DNA of 64,000 bases from Paracoccaceae bacterium (GTDB lineage: Bacteria; Pseudomonadota; Alphaproteobacteria; Rhodobacterales; Rhodobacteraceae). The stretch spans positions 1,545,128-1,609,127 of the forward strand of contig SDAL01000001.1 of the NCBI GenBank assembly GCA_004153385.1, given 5' to 3'. Below are positions 8,506 to 17,914 of the stretch, piece by piece; position 1 is the first letter of the stretch; the number at the start of each line of letters is the position of its first letter. The notes beneath the pieces were generated by a model. The model made no database searches, was not told where the DNA came from, and was given only the letters and a program-made list of their open reading frames with translations. The translations under genes were made by a program, and so were the position numbers.

Positions 8506-9406
8506 TGATGATACCCCGATCCACCCGCTGTTTGCCAACACGCCAAGCTCCACGGAGTTCAAAAAACTGCGCAAACGCATCGTGCGCCAGACCCGCGAGG
8601 CGATCGAGCATTACGGCATGATCGAACGCGGCGCGCGCTGGCTTGTGTGCCTGTCTGGCGGCAAAGACAGCTATACCCTGCTTGCGGTCCTCCACGAGTT
8701 GCAATGGCGCGGCCTTTTGCCCGTAGAGCTGGTGGCGTGCAATCTCGATCAGGGCCAACCCAATTTTCCGGCCACCGTCCTGCCGGAATTCTTGAAAACC
8801 ATGCAGGTGCCGCACCGGATCGAGTATCAAGACACCTATTCGATCGTCACCGACAAAGTTCCGCAAGGCCGGACCTACTGCTCGCTTTGCTCGCGGCTAC
8901 GGCGCGGGATATTGTACCGGATCGCACGCGAGGAAGGGTGCTCGGCGGTGGTTCTGGGCCACCATCGCGATGACATGCTGGAAACGTTTTTCATGAACCT
9001 GTTTCACGGCGGACGCTTGGCGACGATGCCACCCAAACTGGTCAACGAGGAAGGCGACCTGTTCCTTTACCGCCCCCTCGCCTATGTCGCCGAGGCCGAT
9101 TGTGCAAAATTTGCAAATGCGATGAATTACCCGATCATTCCTTGCGATCTATGCGGCTCCCAAGACGGATTGCAGCGCCAACAAGTCAAACAAATTCTGG
9201 ATACATGGGAAAAAAACAGCCCCGGCCGCAGGCAGATCATGTTCCGCGCGCTTATGAATGCGCGCCCGTCGCATCTGCTTGATCCAAATCTGTTCGATTT
9301 CGCAGGGCTAAGTGTAACCGCCCCGCCATCTGCAAAAACCGTGCCCTCCGATCCCCCGCTTGCTGACATTGCCCCCGACGTGCCGAGACTGCGCGACGGC
9401 GATTAA
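8498..9406 (+). CDS. ttcA: tRNA 2-thiocytidine(32) synthetase TtcA
   Basis: 302 residues. The PP-loop SGGKDS lies at 53-58, and the two Cys pairs that hold the iron-sulfur cluster are CSLC (128-131) and CDLC (near 220). An HHRDD motif follows the first pair. TtcA activates C32 of tRNA with ATP and exchanges oxygen for sulfur. The start is ATG at 8498, eight bases inside yidD; the longer upstream frame has no homology-like sequence. Last of the tightly coupled rpmH-rnpA-yidD-ttcA run, followed by a 36-base gap. Confidence 0.95.
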   Translation: MRDDDTPIHPLFANTPSSTEFKKLRKRIVRQTREAIEHYGMIERGARWLVCLSGGKDSYTLLAVLHELQWRGLLPVELVACNLDQGQPNFPATVLPEFLKTMQVPHRIEYQDTYSIVTDKVPQGRTYCSLCSRLRRGILYRIAREEGCSAVVLGHHRDDMLETFFMNLFHGGRLATMPPKLVNEEGDLFLYRPLAYVAEADCAKFANAMNYPIIPCDLCGSQDGLQRQQVKQILDTWEKNSPGRRQIMFRALMNARPSHLLDPNLFDFAGLSVTAPPSAKTVPSDPPLADIAPDVPRLRDGD

Positions 9407-9442
9407 CGGATCACTCAGACCTCTGCGGTAACGTGACCTTAC

Positions 9443-11059
9443 ATGGACACAGTTACGCGGGGGGATATGGCGGCTGTCAGACCACAACGGGGCGGATGGT
9501 TGCGCACGGTCACAGCATCGCTGTGCCGCCGCCAGATGCTGCCCTATCTACCAGCCATGCTGTGTGGGGCATTGCTCGGGGCACAAGCCTTCGTTCTGGT
9601 CTGTGTCACAGCGCTGATTGTCGCATGGGCCTGTCGGATCCGCGATGAACCGCCGCCGCAGCCCAACCACAGGCCCGATCCGGTTACCGGCCTGATGCAA
9701 GAAGCCGAAGCCACACAGGCCGTTGAAGGATTTCTGGCTCAATCACGCGACACCGGCCACCGTACCGCCTGTTTCGTGGTGGGACTGGATGCGCCCGATC
9801 AACTGATCGCGCGCACCACGACGGCGGAATTCGATGCCGTTTTGTGCAAAATCGCGGCGCGTTTGGCGACAGTTTTGCGCGACAATGATGTTATCGCGCG
9901 TTTGGAAGGCCCCTGCTTTCTGGTGGCGCTTTGCACGGGGCCCCGTGCAGATCTGGAAAGCCTGATCCAGATTGCCCTACGATTGCAGAGCACCTTGCAT
10001 CTGCCGGTGTCCATTGGCGATCGCGATATCTTCATCTCGGTGCATGTCGGATTTTGTCAACATTCCCGCGCGCCTGACACGGATGCGTCTGGTTTTGTGG
10101 CCGCAGCCCGGACCGCGGCGAAAGCCGCCCGCGATCAGGGGCGCGCAAGCATCCGCGCGTTCACACCTGACATGGGCACACCGCAGATGGAACCTGCCGC
10201 AGGCCCAACGCAGGGATTGGACAGCGAAATCGGCTGGGCCCTGGATGCCGGCACGCTGCGTGGATTTTTCGAGCCTGAATTCATTGCCGCAACCGGTGTG
10301 TTTTGCGGGATCCGCCTACGGCCGCGATGGCTGCACGCCACCCACGGACTGCTGACCGAAAAAGAAATCCTTCCTGCCGTTACCCACACCGGTCTGAATG
10401 TGGCATTCGACGACCTGATGCGCCAATACGCCTTTCAGGCAGTCAGCGGATGGGCGAAGACCCCCTCATATCTGCCTGTCATTGGGCTGCCGGTCAGCCT
10501 GCCAAGCCTGCAAGACGCCCGCTACGCCGACAAGCTTGGACTGGAGTTGGAGCGGTTTGATCTTACGGGCGCGAATTTACGCCTTATTTTGCCAGAGGCG
10601 ATAGTCGCAACCGAACCTGCCGAGGCTGTCTTGCGTAGTTTGGCGCGATGTCATGGCATGGGAATCGCGATCGAGCTTGCGGGATTTGGCGCCACATCTT
10701 GCACATTGCCCCTGCTCAGACGCCTTAACATCCAGTGCATCTGGATCGCACCGGAACTCGTGACGCGATGCGACCACGACAAGGGGCATCAGGGGCTTGT
10801 CGCGGGCACGATTGCGCTTGCGGCGCGCTTGGGTCTCAAGGTTGGGGCCACGGGCGTGAGCGCGCTTGGCGAACACGCACAGCTTGTGCAACTGGGCTGC
10901 GATTATGTGCAAGGCCCAAGCCTTGCACCAATCCTGTCGCAAGACGACCTTCCCGGCTGGCTTGCCCGCCATCACGCGAAAGCGACAGCACTGACACCCC
11001 CCTCCGCCCCCAAGACGCTCAAGCGTTTTAATGCGCAGCGCGTCTCGTTGCCGCCATAA
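9443..11059 (+). CDS. degenerate GGDEF/EAL-domain-like protein
   Basis: 538 residues. One or two membrane helices near 33-64, then a GGDEF-like fold starting PDPVTGL (about 79) in which the active-site motif has decayed to LEGPCF (154-159). This is followed from about 255 by an EAL-like domain in which the signature is FFEPEF (275-280) and the later metal-binding motifs are not evident. Active cyclases need GG(D/E)EF and active phosphodiesterases need E-x-L, so both reactions are probably lost and the protein may be a c-di-GMP sensor or a protein-binding scaffold. It sits between ttcA and yidC on the same strand, an odd place for a signalling gene. The start is uncertain; ATG at 9467 is an alternative. 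Confidence 0.7.
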   Translation: MDTVTRGDMAAVRPQRGGWLRTVTASLCRRQMLPYLPAMLCGALLGAQAFVLVCVTALIVAWACRIRDEPPPQPNHRPDPVTGLMQEAEATQAVEGFLAQSRDTGHRTACFVVGLDAPDQLIARTTTAEFDAVLCKIAARLATVLRDNDVIARLEGPCFLVALCTGPRADLESLIQIALRLQSTLHLPVSIGDRDIFISVHVGFCQHSRAPDTDASGFVAAARTAAKAARDQGRASIRAFTPDMGTPQMEPAAGPTQGLDSEIGWALDAGTLRGFFEPEFIAATGVFCGIRLRPRWLHATHGLLTEKEILPAVTHTGLNVAFDDLMRQYAFQAVSGWAKTPSYLPVIGLPVSLPSLQDARYADKLGLELERFDLTGANLRLILPEAIVATEPAEAVLRSLARCHGMGIAIELAGFGATSCTLPLLRRLNIQCIWIAPELVTRCDHDKGHQGLVAGTIALAARLGLKVGATGVSALGEHAQLVQLGCDYVQGPSLAPILSQDDLPGWLARHHAKATALTPPSAPKTLKRFNAQRVSLPP

Positions 11060-11203
11060 TCCATCACCGCAAGAGAAAATCACCGAGGGAAACGGGAAAT
11101 TATCCGGCATATGCGCGAGGATCGGGGAAAAGACTTGACCTTTCGTTCCCCCTTCTGTTGAACCGGCGTGACTTCCCGGACAGGCAGACGGACCCTTTCG
11201 CCC

Positions 11204-13045
11204 ATGGATAATCAGAACAAGAACCTCATCGTCGCAGCCGTGCTCTCCGCGCTCGTGCTGATCGTTTGGACGGTGTTCTTTCCACCAGAGCAGACGACAA
11301 ACCCGCCTGCGGGCGAAACGGTTTCAGACCAGGCCGCGTCTTCGACCGCGCCCAACATTGCCCCGACGCCAGGGGCGCTGGATACGGCAACGCGCGATGC
11401 AAACTCGGTCGAGAACGCGACCGAGGCGAACACCCAAAACGTGCCGCGCATCGCAATCAAAACCCCCGAAGTCGAAGGCTCGCTTTCGTTGATGGGTGGA
11501 CGTCTCGATGATCTGTCGCTCACGCGCTACAAAGAGACGCTTGACGACGACAGCCCCGCCGTGCGGCTTTTGGCGCCTATTGGCGGCAAGGACATGAACG
11601 CGGCCAAGCCCTATTATGTCGTCTATGGCTGGCTGCCTGCAGGCGGGTATTCCGCCGATCAGGTGCCCGGACCGCGCACGGTCTGGACCGCCCCCGACGA
11701 TGCGACCCTGACCCCGGAAACCCCTGTCACGCTGACGTGGGATAACGGCGCAGGTTTGATTTTCCGTCGCGAGATTTCGGTCGACGATCAATATCTGTTC
11801 ACCATTCGCCAGTCGGTGGAAAACACGACCGATACCGATGTGCGCCTTGCGCCTTATGGCATCATTGCGCGCCACGGCATCCCCGACAGCCGCCGCGTGT
11901 ATGTTTTGCACGAAGGTGCCGTGCGGATGAGCGACGGCGCGCTTGAAGAAATCAAATACAAGAATTTTGATGGGCTCGAGCAGACTGCAGGCGAAGGCCT
12001 GGCCGAAATCACTTCCGTAAGCGATGGCGGCTGGACCGGTTTCACCGACAAATACTGGATGACGACGCTGGCCCCGATGAAAGGCCCGTTTACGTCGGTC
12101 GTGAAATATTCCGGCGAACAATCCGACATCTATCAGACCGAAACCCGCCTCCCGATCATGGATGTGGCCGCCGGCCAGACCGCCAGCGCCGACACCCATC
12201 TGTTCGCAGGGGCCAAGGAATGGGAAGCGATCCGGCATTACCAAGACGACGTCGGCATTCCGAAATTCGTCGACAGTATCGACTGGGGCTGGTTCTATTT
12301 CCTGACCAAACCGATCTTCCGTGTGCTGCACTGGCTGCATGGTGCAATCGGGAATATGGGCTGGGCGATCATCGCGCTGACGTGCTTGATCAAGCTGATC
12401 GTCTTCCCGCTGGCACGTAAATCCTACATCTCGATGGCGCGGATGAAAGAGCTTCAGCCAGAGATGGAAGCTTTGAAAGAGCGTGCAGGCGACGACCGCC
12501 AGAAACTGCAGCAAGGCATGATGGAGCTTTATAAATCCAACAAGGTGAATCCTGCCGCCGGCTGTTTGCCAATCCTTCTGCAGATCCCGATCTTCTTCTC
12601 GCTCTACAAGGTGATCTACGTCACGATCGAACTGTATCACGCGCCGTGGATCGGCTGGATCCATGACCTTTCGGCGCCCGATCCGACCTCGGTTCTGAAC
12701 CTTTTTGGCCTGATGCCTTGGGGCACACCTGAGCCCGGATCGATGCTGTTCATCCTCAGCCTCGGGGTGTTGCCGATCCTGCTTGGTATCTCGATGTGGT
12801 TCCAGCAGAAGCTGAACCCCGCGCCCACCGACAAATCCCAAGCCATGATCTTCGCATGGATGCCCGTCATCTTCATGTTCATGCTTGGCAGCTTTGCGTC
12901 GGGGCTGGTTCTGTACTGGATCGCGAACAACACAATTACGTTCCTGCAGCAGTACACGATCATGTCGATGCACGGTAAGCGCCCTGATCTGTTTGATAAC
13001 ATCCGCTCCAGCTTCAAGCGGAAGTCGCCAGAGGATCAGAAATGA
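11204..13045 (+). CDS. yidC: membrane protein insertase YidC
   Basis: 613 residues, typical of the Gram-negative long form. An N-terminal membrane anchor (about 6-26, VAAVLSALVLIVWTVFF) is followed by a low-complexity linker, a large periplasmic beta domain to about residue 340, and the conserved insertase core of five helices (WAIIALTCLIKLIVFPLA through the final helix). It inserts membrane proteins alone or with SecYEG, part of which (secY, secE) is also in this window. ATG at 11204 begins the classical MDNQ-type start; an earlier ATG at 11168 lacks the family start. Its last bases overlap the next gene (ATGA). Confidence 0.96.
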   Translation: MDNQNKNLIVAAVLSALVLIVWTVFFPPEQTTNPPAGETVSDQAASSTAPNIAPTPGALDTATRDANSVENATEANTQNVPRIAIKTPEVEGSLSLMGGRLDDLSLTRYKETLDDDSPAVRLLAPIGGKDMNAAKPYYVVYGWLPAGGYSADQVPGPRTVWTAPDDATLTPETPVTLTWDNGAGLIFRREISVDDQYLFTIRQSVENTTDTDVRLAPYGIIARHGIPDSRRVYVLHEGAVRMSDGALEEIKYKNFDGLEQTAGEGLAEITSVSDGGWTGFTDKYWMTTLAPMKGPFTSVVKYSGEQSDIYQTETRLPIMDVAAGQTASADTHLFAGAKEWEAIRHYQDDVGIPKFVDSIDWGWFYFLTKPIFRVLHWLHGAIGNMGWAIIALTCLIKLIVFPLARKSYISMARMKELQPEMEALKERAGDDRQKLQQGMMELYKSNKVNPAAGCLPILLQIPIFFSLYKVIYVTIELYHAPWIGWIHDLSAPDPTSVLNLFGLMPWGTPEPGSMLFILSLGVLPILLGISMWFQQKLNPAPTDKSQAMIFAWMPVIFMFMLGSFASGLVLYWIANNTITFLQQYTIMSMHGKRPDLFDNIRSSFKRKSPEDQK

Positions 13046-13809
13046 CGCCCAGTCTGGCGCATATTTACCGCCATCCGATCAAATCCATCGGTTGTGAAGA
13101 AATCAACAGCGCGCCCCTTACACAGGGGCGCGCGTTGCCTTTGGACCGTATGTGGGGCGTCTTGCACACCCGTTCCAAACTGGTTTTCGATGGGGATCAT
13201 CGGCTGTCGCAATGGGGTCCGAAGATCAACTTCCTAACCGGTGCCAAAGCGCCATCGTTGATGGCTGTGACCTGTCATCAACTGGATGGCGGGCGGTTGG
13301 AACTGCGCCATCCCGACACATCCGCCTTGCAGATCGCCCCCGATCAGGCGGGCGATCAAAGCGCGTTTCTGGAGTGGGTCACACCGCTTCTTCCCGCCGA
13401 GCATCCCGCACCCGTGGCGCTTGTCGCAGCCCCCTCTGCCCCGTTGACCGATCAGTCACAGCCGCTGATTTCGCTGATCAACGCCGCCACCTTGGGCAAG
13501 TTGGAAACGCAAGCCGGCCACGCACTCGACCCGCGCCGTTTTCGCGCCAACCTGTGGATTGACGGCTGGCAGCCAGAGGCCGAGCGGGATCTGATCGGCC
13601 GCGATCTTCGCATTGGCACAGCAACACTAACGGTGGTAAAACCGATCGGCAGATGCCGCGCCACAGATGCCAATCCTGACACCGGCCTACGCGACGTCGA
13701 CATGTTACCAACACTCAAAGAAACTTTTGGCCATACCGATCTGGGCATGTTTTGCGCCGTAAAAAGCGACGGACAGATCACCTGTGGCGATCAGGTGGAG
13801 ATCCTGTAA
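13042..13809 (+). CDS. MOSC domain protein
   Basis: 255 residues with an N-terminal MOSC beta-barrel (LAHIYRHPIKSIG at the start) and a C-terminal MOSC domain whose conserved RCRATD stretch is near 211-216, with CGDQV near the end. MOSC proteins resemble the C-terminus of molybdenum cofactor sulfurases and the mARC/YcbX reductases, and act on or with molybdenum cofactor; the exact substrate is not readable here. It overlaps yidC by four bases, and its stop overlaps the engB start (TAATG), so yidC-MOSC-engB form one translationally coupled unit, an order seen in Rhodobacteraceae. Confidence 0.88.
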   Translation: MTPSLAHIYRHPIKSIGCEEINSAPLTQGRALPLDRMWGVLHTRSKLVFDGDHRLSQWGPKINFLTGAKAPSLMAVTCHQLDGGRLELRHPDTSALQIAPDQAGDQSAFLEWVTPLLPAEHPAPVALVAAPSAPLTDQSQPLISLINAATLGKLETQAGHALDPRRFRANLWIDGWQPEAERDLIGRDLRIGTATLTVVKPIGRCRATDANPDTGLRDVDMLPTLKETFGHTDLGMFCAVKSDGQITCGDQVEIL

Positions 13810-14459
13810 TGCAAATCCAGTTCAACCAAAGCCCGGAGCCAGACGCATTTGCCCTCGAACGTGGCAGACTGCTGTTCACAGGCCCGATCGATTTTCTGAA
13901 AGGCGTGGTCGAAATGTCCGGCCTGCCGCCCGCCGACCGGATCGAGGTCTGTTTCGCAGGCCGCTCCAATGTCGGAAAGTCCTCCCTGATCAATGCGCTG
14001 ACGGGGCGCAAAAATCTTGCGCGCGCATCCAATACACCGGGCCGCACCCAAGAGATCAACTATTTCACAACCAATAACGGCCCCTATCTGGTCGATCTTC
14101 CGGGCTACGGTTTCGCCCAAGCCCCCGTGCCGGTTGTCAAACGCTGGCAGGATCTGCTGCGTGCATATCTGGGCGGTCGCCAGACGCTGCGCCGCGTCTT
14201 TGTACTGGTGGATGCCCGTCACGGTATCAAAAAGGTCGACGAGGAGATTCTTGATCTGCTTGATAGATCTGCGGTTACGTTTCAGGTGGTTTTGACCAAG
14301 ATCGACAAGATCAACGTCAAGGATCATGAAAAACTGCTCGAACAGGTGAAAGGTGCCCTGCAAAAGCATCCCGCAGCCTATCCCGAACTTATCCTGACCT
14401 CGTCGGAAAAGGGCGAAGGGATCGAAACCTTGCGCGCCATTATTTCCGGCCTGAACTAA
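13809..14459 (+). CDS. engB: ribosome biogenesis GTP-binding protein EngB/YsxC
   Basis: 216 residues. GTPase motifs in order: G1 GRSNVGKS (51-58), G2 around TPGRT (76-80), G3 DLPGYG (96-101), G4 TKID in the second half, and a C-terminal SSEKGEG (G5 area). EngB is an essential GTPase for late assembly of the 50S subunit. ATG at 13809 shares a base with the stop of the MOSC gene. It ends the block, and a bidirectional hairpin terminator separates it from the converging SDR gene. Confidence 0.95.
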   Translation: MQIQFNQSPEPDAFALERGRLLFTGPIDFLKGVVEMSGLPPADRIEVCFAGRSNVGKSSLINALTGRKNLARASNTPGRTQEINYFTTNNGPYLVDLPGYGFAQAPVPVVKRWQDLLRAYLGGRQTLRRVFVLVDARHGIKKVDEEILDLLDRSAVTFQVVLTKIDKINVKDHEKLLEQVKGALQKHPAAYPELILTSSEKGEGIETLRAIISGLN

Positions 14460-14496
14460 AGTTTCACTGTCTTCAAACCGCCCCGACGGGCCAAGA

Positions 14497-14519
14497 CAAA
14501 GGGGGCCCTGCCCCCTTTT
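14497..14519. terminator. bidirectional terminator between engB and the SDR gene
   Basis: AAAGGGGGC, 3-base loop, GCCCCCTTTT: a GC-rich stem flanked by A and T runs, so usable from both converging genes. Confidence 0.75.
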
Positions 14520-14536
14520 CTCATACCCGTCCTGCA

Positions 14537-15265
14537 TCACACATGTTGGCCACCGTTCACCTCGATCTCGGTGCCGGTCACATAGCTTGCTGCATCCGAA
14601 CACAGATAATAGACCAGATCGGCCACTTCGCTCGGTTCACCCAACCGGCGCATCGGAATGTTTTCCACGATCTTATCGGTGCCCGGGCTGAGGATAGAGG
14701 TCGCAATCTCTCCGGGTGCAATCGCATTCACCCGAACGCCCATCGGCCCGAAATCATGCGCCATCTCGCGCGTAAGCGCCTTGAGCGCCGCCTTCGAGGT
14801 GGCATAGGCCGCCCCCGCAAACGGATGGACACGCGATCCCACGATAGAGGTTACATTCACCACAGCACCTTTGGCGGCGGTCAGTTCCGCCTGCAAGCCC
14901 CGCGCCAGTACGATGGAGGCAAAGAAGTTCACGTGGAAGACCTGCCCCCATGTGCGCAGATCCGTATCAAGCGCAGAAAGACGCCCGCCCTGTTCGGATT
15001 TGGGCGATATGCCAGCGTTATTGACCAGCGCGTGCAACTTGCCGTTCAGCCGCTCGCGGATGCGGCCAATGGCGTCCATGGTGCGCTGTGGATCGGCCAG
15101 ATCGATCTGGATATGATCCTCCTCGCCGCCCCAAGGGCAACGCGGGTCAAAAGGTTGGCGTGAGCAACTGATAACCCGCCAGCCTTCTGCATCAAATTTC
15201 TTCACCGTGGCATGGCCGATCCCCCGGCTTGCCCCGGTCAAAAGAATCACTTTGCGATCATCCAT
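14537..15265 (-). CDS. short-chain dehydrogenase/reductase (SDR)
   Basis: 242 residues, classical SDR size. The cofactor loop TGASRGIG is at 10-17, NNAG marks the central strand, the active site has Ser (NVTSIVG) and Y-x-x-x-K (AYATSKAAL), and a PGEIATSI and NGGQHV end are typical. The acidic/basic residues after the second strand (SCSRQPF) hint at NADP(H), but this is not certain. Substrate unknown; similar proteins reduce 3-oxoacyl groups or sugars. ATG at 15265 gives the normal N-terminus and has a GAGGGTGG ribosome site; an upstream TTG/GTG extension would not add a domain. Converges on engB and diverges from argB. Confidence 0.88.
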   Translation of the reverse strand: MDDRKVILLTGASRGIGHATVKKFDAEGWRVISCSRQPFDPRCPWGGEEDHIQIDLADPQRTMDAIGRIRERLNGKLHALVNNAGISPKSEQGGRLSALDTDLRTWGQVFHVNFFASIVLARGLQAELTAAKGAVVNVTSIVGSRVHPFAGAAYATSKAALKALTREMAHDFGPMGVRVNAIAPGEIATSILSPGTDKIVENIPMRRLGEPSEVADLVYYLCSDAASYVTGTEIEVNGGQHV

Positions 15266-15390
15266 TACGCCACCCTCTTTGCGTATACCTGTCGAAAACC
15301 GTAGACTTCTTGCATGGAACTGCAATGGTCGAAGACTTCACACTTCGCCCCTGACCCCTTATGACAAGGGGACTTCCCCGGAGACAGAGC

Positions 15391-16284
15391 ATGAGACCGC
15401 ATAAAATGAACCAAGACTGGCCTGCCGCTGCACGAACTCTCTCAGAAGCATTGCCGTATCTGCAGCGATATACAGGTGCGGTGGTTGTTGTGAAATTTGG
15501 TGGTAACGCCATGGGCGACGATGACGCAATGGCGCAATTCGCCCGCGATATTGTTCTGATGCGTCAGGTCGGGGTGAACCCCGTTGTGGTGCATGGCGGC
15601 GGTCCGATGATCAACGAGACGCTGAAAAAGCTCGGTATCGAATCACAATTCGTGCGCGGCAAGCGGGTGACTGACAAAGCCACAGTCGAAGTGGTGGAGA
15701 TGGTGCTATCGGGGCTGGTGAACAAACGCATTGTGCAGGCCATCAACGATCAGGGTGGTCGCGCGGTAGGGATTTCCGGCAAAGACGATGATCTGATGGT
15801 CTGCGAAGTCGATGATCCGGAACTGGGGTTTGTGGGCCGGCCGGTCGAAATGAACGTGCAGGTGATCCGTGATCTTTATAATGCGGGCATCATTCCGGTG
15901 ATTGCGCCGGTGGCCACAGGGGTGAAAGATAACGAGACATTCAACGTGAATGGCGACACCGCCGCAGGGGCCATAGCGGGCGCGCTGCAGGCCGACCGCC
16001 TGCTTTTGCTCACAGATGTCTCAGGCGTTAAGAACAAAGAAGGCCAAGTCGTCACCCAGATGACCCCTGAAGATGTCGCTATGATGATCGAAGACGGCAC
16101 AATCGCAGGCGGTATGATTCCCAAAACGGAAACCGCGCTGCAAGCCGTGCGTGAGGGCGTGAGGGCGGTGGTGATCCTCGACGGCAGGGTTGATAATGCA
16201 TGCCTGCTGGAGCTTTTCACCGAGCATGGCGCGGGGTCGATGATCCGCACGGCCCGAGCCATCACGCCAACAGCCGAAGACTGA
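15391..16284 (+). CDS. argB: acetylglutamate kinase
   Basis: 297 residues. The amino-acid kinase fold shows [10 protein letters not shown] near residue 31, [10 protein letters not shown] near 70, RGKRVTD near 91, NGDTAAG and LLLTDVSGV, and GGMIPK near the end. It phosphorylates N-acetyl-L-glutamate with ATP in arginine synthesis and is usually inhibited by arginine. I chose ATG at 15391 because GGAG lies 7 bases before it; ATGs at 15361 and 15406 are alternatives. The gene is transcribed alone or with the phosphatase downstream; a hairpin stands between them. Confidence 0.95.
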   Translation: MRPHKMNQDWPAAARTLSEALPYLQRYTGAVVVVKFGGNAMGDDDAMAQFARDIVLMRQVGVNPVVVHGGGPMINETLKKLGIESQFVRGKRVTDKATVEVVEMVLSGLVNKRIVQAINDQGGRAVGISGKDDDLMVCEVDDPELGFVGRPVEMNVQVIRDLYNAGIIPVIAPVATGVKDNETFNVNGDTAAGAIAGALQADRLLLLTDVSGVKNKEGQVVTQMTPEDVAMMIEDGTIAGGMIPKTETALQAVREGVRAVVILDGRVDNACLLELFTEHGAGSMIRTARAITPTAED

Positions 16285-16292
16285 TCATGAGA

Positions 16293-16325
16293 TGGTGCCG
16301 GGCATGGTGATTGCGACCGGCACCA
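16293..16325 (+). terminator. hairpin after argB
   Basis: TGGTGCCGG and CCGGCACCA form a 9-bp perfect stem around a 15-base loop, 8 bases after the argB stop. There is no T-run, so termination is uncertain. Confidence 0.4.
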
Positions 16326-16421
16326 ATTCGCCCCTTGGGCGAGTTCAAAGGCAGTTCCCCTTGCCGGACGCTTATCAATTATGCAGACTGTCCATGATTT
16401 CACCCACACCGGATAAAAATT

Positions 16422-16946
16422 ATGACCACACCTGCGGGCTATCGTCGGCTGATCCTGACACGTCACGCCAAATCCAGCTGGGATGCACCTGATCAAAGCG
16501 ATAAGGACCGGCCATTGAACAAACGCGGGCGTCTGGCCGCGCAGGAGCTGGGCGATTTTCTGGCCTCGCGCGGGTTGGAACCTGAAGAGCTTTTGTGTTC
16601 TTCGGCGGCCCGGACACGCGAGACATGGCAGCGGCTGAAATCGGCCGTCATCGCCACCCGCCCGCCGGAGCAGTATCTGGAGGCGCTTTATCACGCCAGC
16701 GCGGAGCAAATGCTCGACACGCTGAAAACGGCACAGGCGCCTTCGGTAATGATGATCGGCCACAATCCCGGCATTGCGGAGTTCGCCGCAAGCCTGCCCC
16801 AGCGCCTGCCCACCTCGCCTGATTTCAAGCGCTTTGTCACCTGCGCAACACTGATCATCGATTTCCAGATCGACGACTGGGCCGATCTGGAGCCGGGAAC
16901 AGGCGCGGTCTTGGAGTTTTTCACCCCGTCGCGGCGCGGTGGTTGA
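16422..16946 (+). CDS. SixA-type histidine phosphatase
   Basis: 174 residues of the histidine phosphatase (phosphoglycerate mutase-like) superfamily. The catalytic loop is TRHAKSSW (His15), a variant of RHG that is typical of SixA; a second conserved His is in MIGHNPG (near 112). SixA removes phosphate from His-phosphotransfer domains in E. coli; here the target is unknown. Same strand as argB, 137 bases after it. It converges on bztD, with a strong hairpin between them. Confidence 0.85.
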   Translation: MTTPAGYRRLILTRHAKSSWDAPDQSDKDRPLNKRGRLAAQELGDFLASRGLEPEELLCSSAARTRETWQRLKSAVIATRPPEQYLEALYHASAEQMLDTLKTAQAPSVMMIGHNPGIAEFAASLPQRLPTSPDFKRFVTCATLIIDFQIDDWADLEPGTGAVLEFFTPSRRGG

Positions 16947-16980
16947 ACCGGATTTCAAAGCGCCAGTCAGGGAGAGGACG

Positions 16981-17017
16981 CCGAAAGCAGGCAGGCATCG
17001 AACCTGCCTGCTTTCGG
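16981..17017. terminator. 15-bp perfect hairpin between convergent genes
   Basis: CCGAAAGCAGGCAGG and its exact complement flank a 7-base loop. Position between the SixA gene and bztD, which converge, suggests a bidirectional terminator, although no strong T-run follows. Confidence 0.65.
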
Positions 17018-17114
17018 TCGGGGGCAAGCCCCCTCCGCACCCCGCCCCCGCAGCGAGGTGCCCACAAGGCTAGGGGCGTTGCTTTCAGCCGGGCCGCAAA
17101 GCAAGGCGCATGGT

Positions 17115-17900
17115 TCAGTGACCCAATATCTGGCTAAGAAACTGTTTTGTGCGTTCGGATTGCGGATTATGAAAGAAATCGTGGGGGTTGTTTTGTTCAA
17201 CGATTTGACCGTCGGCCATGAAAATAACCCGATTGGCCACTGCTTGCGCGAAACCCATTTCATGCGTCACACACAGCATGGTCATCCCCTCTTCGGCCAG
17301 CTCGATCATCGTATCGAGCACTTCCTTGATCATTTCCGGATCAAGCGCCGAAGTCGGCTCGTCAAACAGCATAATCCGCGGTTTCATACATAACGACCGC
17401 GCAATCGCCACGCGCTGTTGTTGACCGCCCGAGAGCATCCCGGGATATTTATGCGCCTGATCGGGAATTTTTACCTTTTCCAGAAAATGCATCGCCGTTT
17501 CCTCGGCTTCGCGTTTGGGAACTTTTCGAACCCAGATAGGGGCCAGCGTGCAGTTCTCCAAAATCGTCAGATGCGGGAACAGGTTGAAGTGCTGAAACAC
17601 CATTCCGACCTCGGACCGGACCTTGTCGATATTTTTCAAATCATTGGTAAGCTCTGTCCCGTCCACCACGATCTTGCCGGACTGGTGCTCCTCAAGCCGG
17701 TTTATACAACGGATCATGGTGGATTTGCCTGATCCCGACGGGCCCGCTACAACGATCCGCTCGCCGCGGTGCACGGTCAGGTCGATATCGCGCAGCACAT
17801 GGAATGAACCATACCATTTGTTCATATTTTCGATGCGGATCGCCTCTTCGGTCGAGACATTGGCTTCGGGCGCGCCCGCTAGACGTTCTGGGTTAGCCAT
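17115..17900 (-). CDS. bztD: glutamate/glutamine/aspartate/asparagine ABC transporter, ATP-binding protein
   Basis: 261 residues. Walker [10 protein letters not shown] (53-61), Q-loop [12 protein letters not shown] signature LSGGQQQR, Walker B IMLFDEP and the switch His (VTHEMG) are all present. It is the ATPase of a polar amino-acid importer (PAAT family), homologous to GlnQ/AapP. The N-terminal 20 residues before the first strand are an extension of low conservation. It is the last gene of bztABCD, 14 bases after bztC, and ends 98 bases from the convergent hairpin. Confidence 0.95.
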   Translation of the reverse strand: MANPERLAGAPEANVSTEEAIRIENMNKWYGSFHVLRDIDLTVHRGERIVVAGPSGSGKSTMIRCINRLEEHQSGKIVVDGTELTNDLKNIDKVRSEVGMVFQHFNLFPHLTILENCTLAPIWVRKVPKREAEETAMHFLEKVKIPDQAHKYPGMLSGGQQQRVAIARSLCMKPRIMLFDEPTSALDPEMIKEVLDTMIELAEEGMTMLCVTHEMGFAQAVANRVIFMADGQIVEQNNPHDFFHNPQSERTKQFLSQILGH

Positions 17901-17914
17901 GACGTTTGGCCTCC

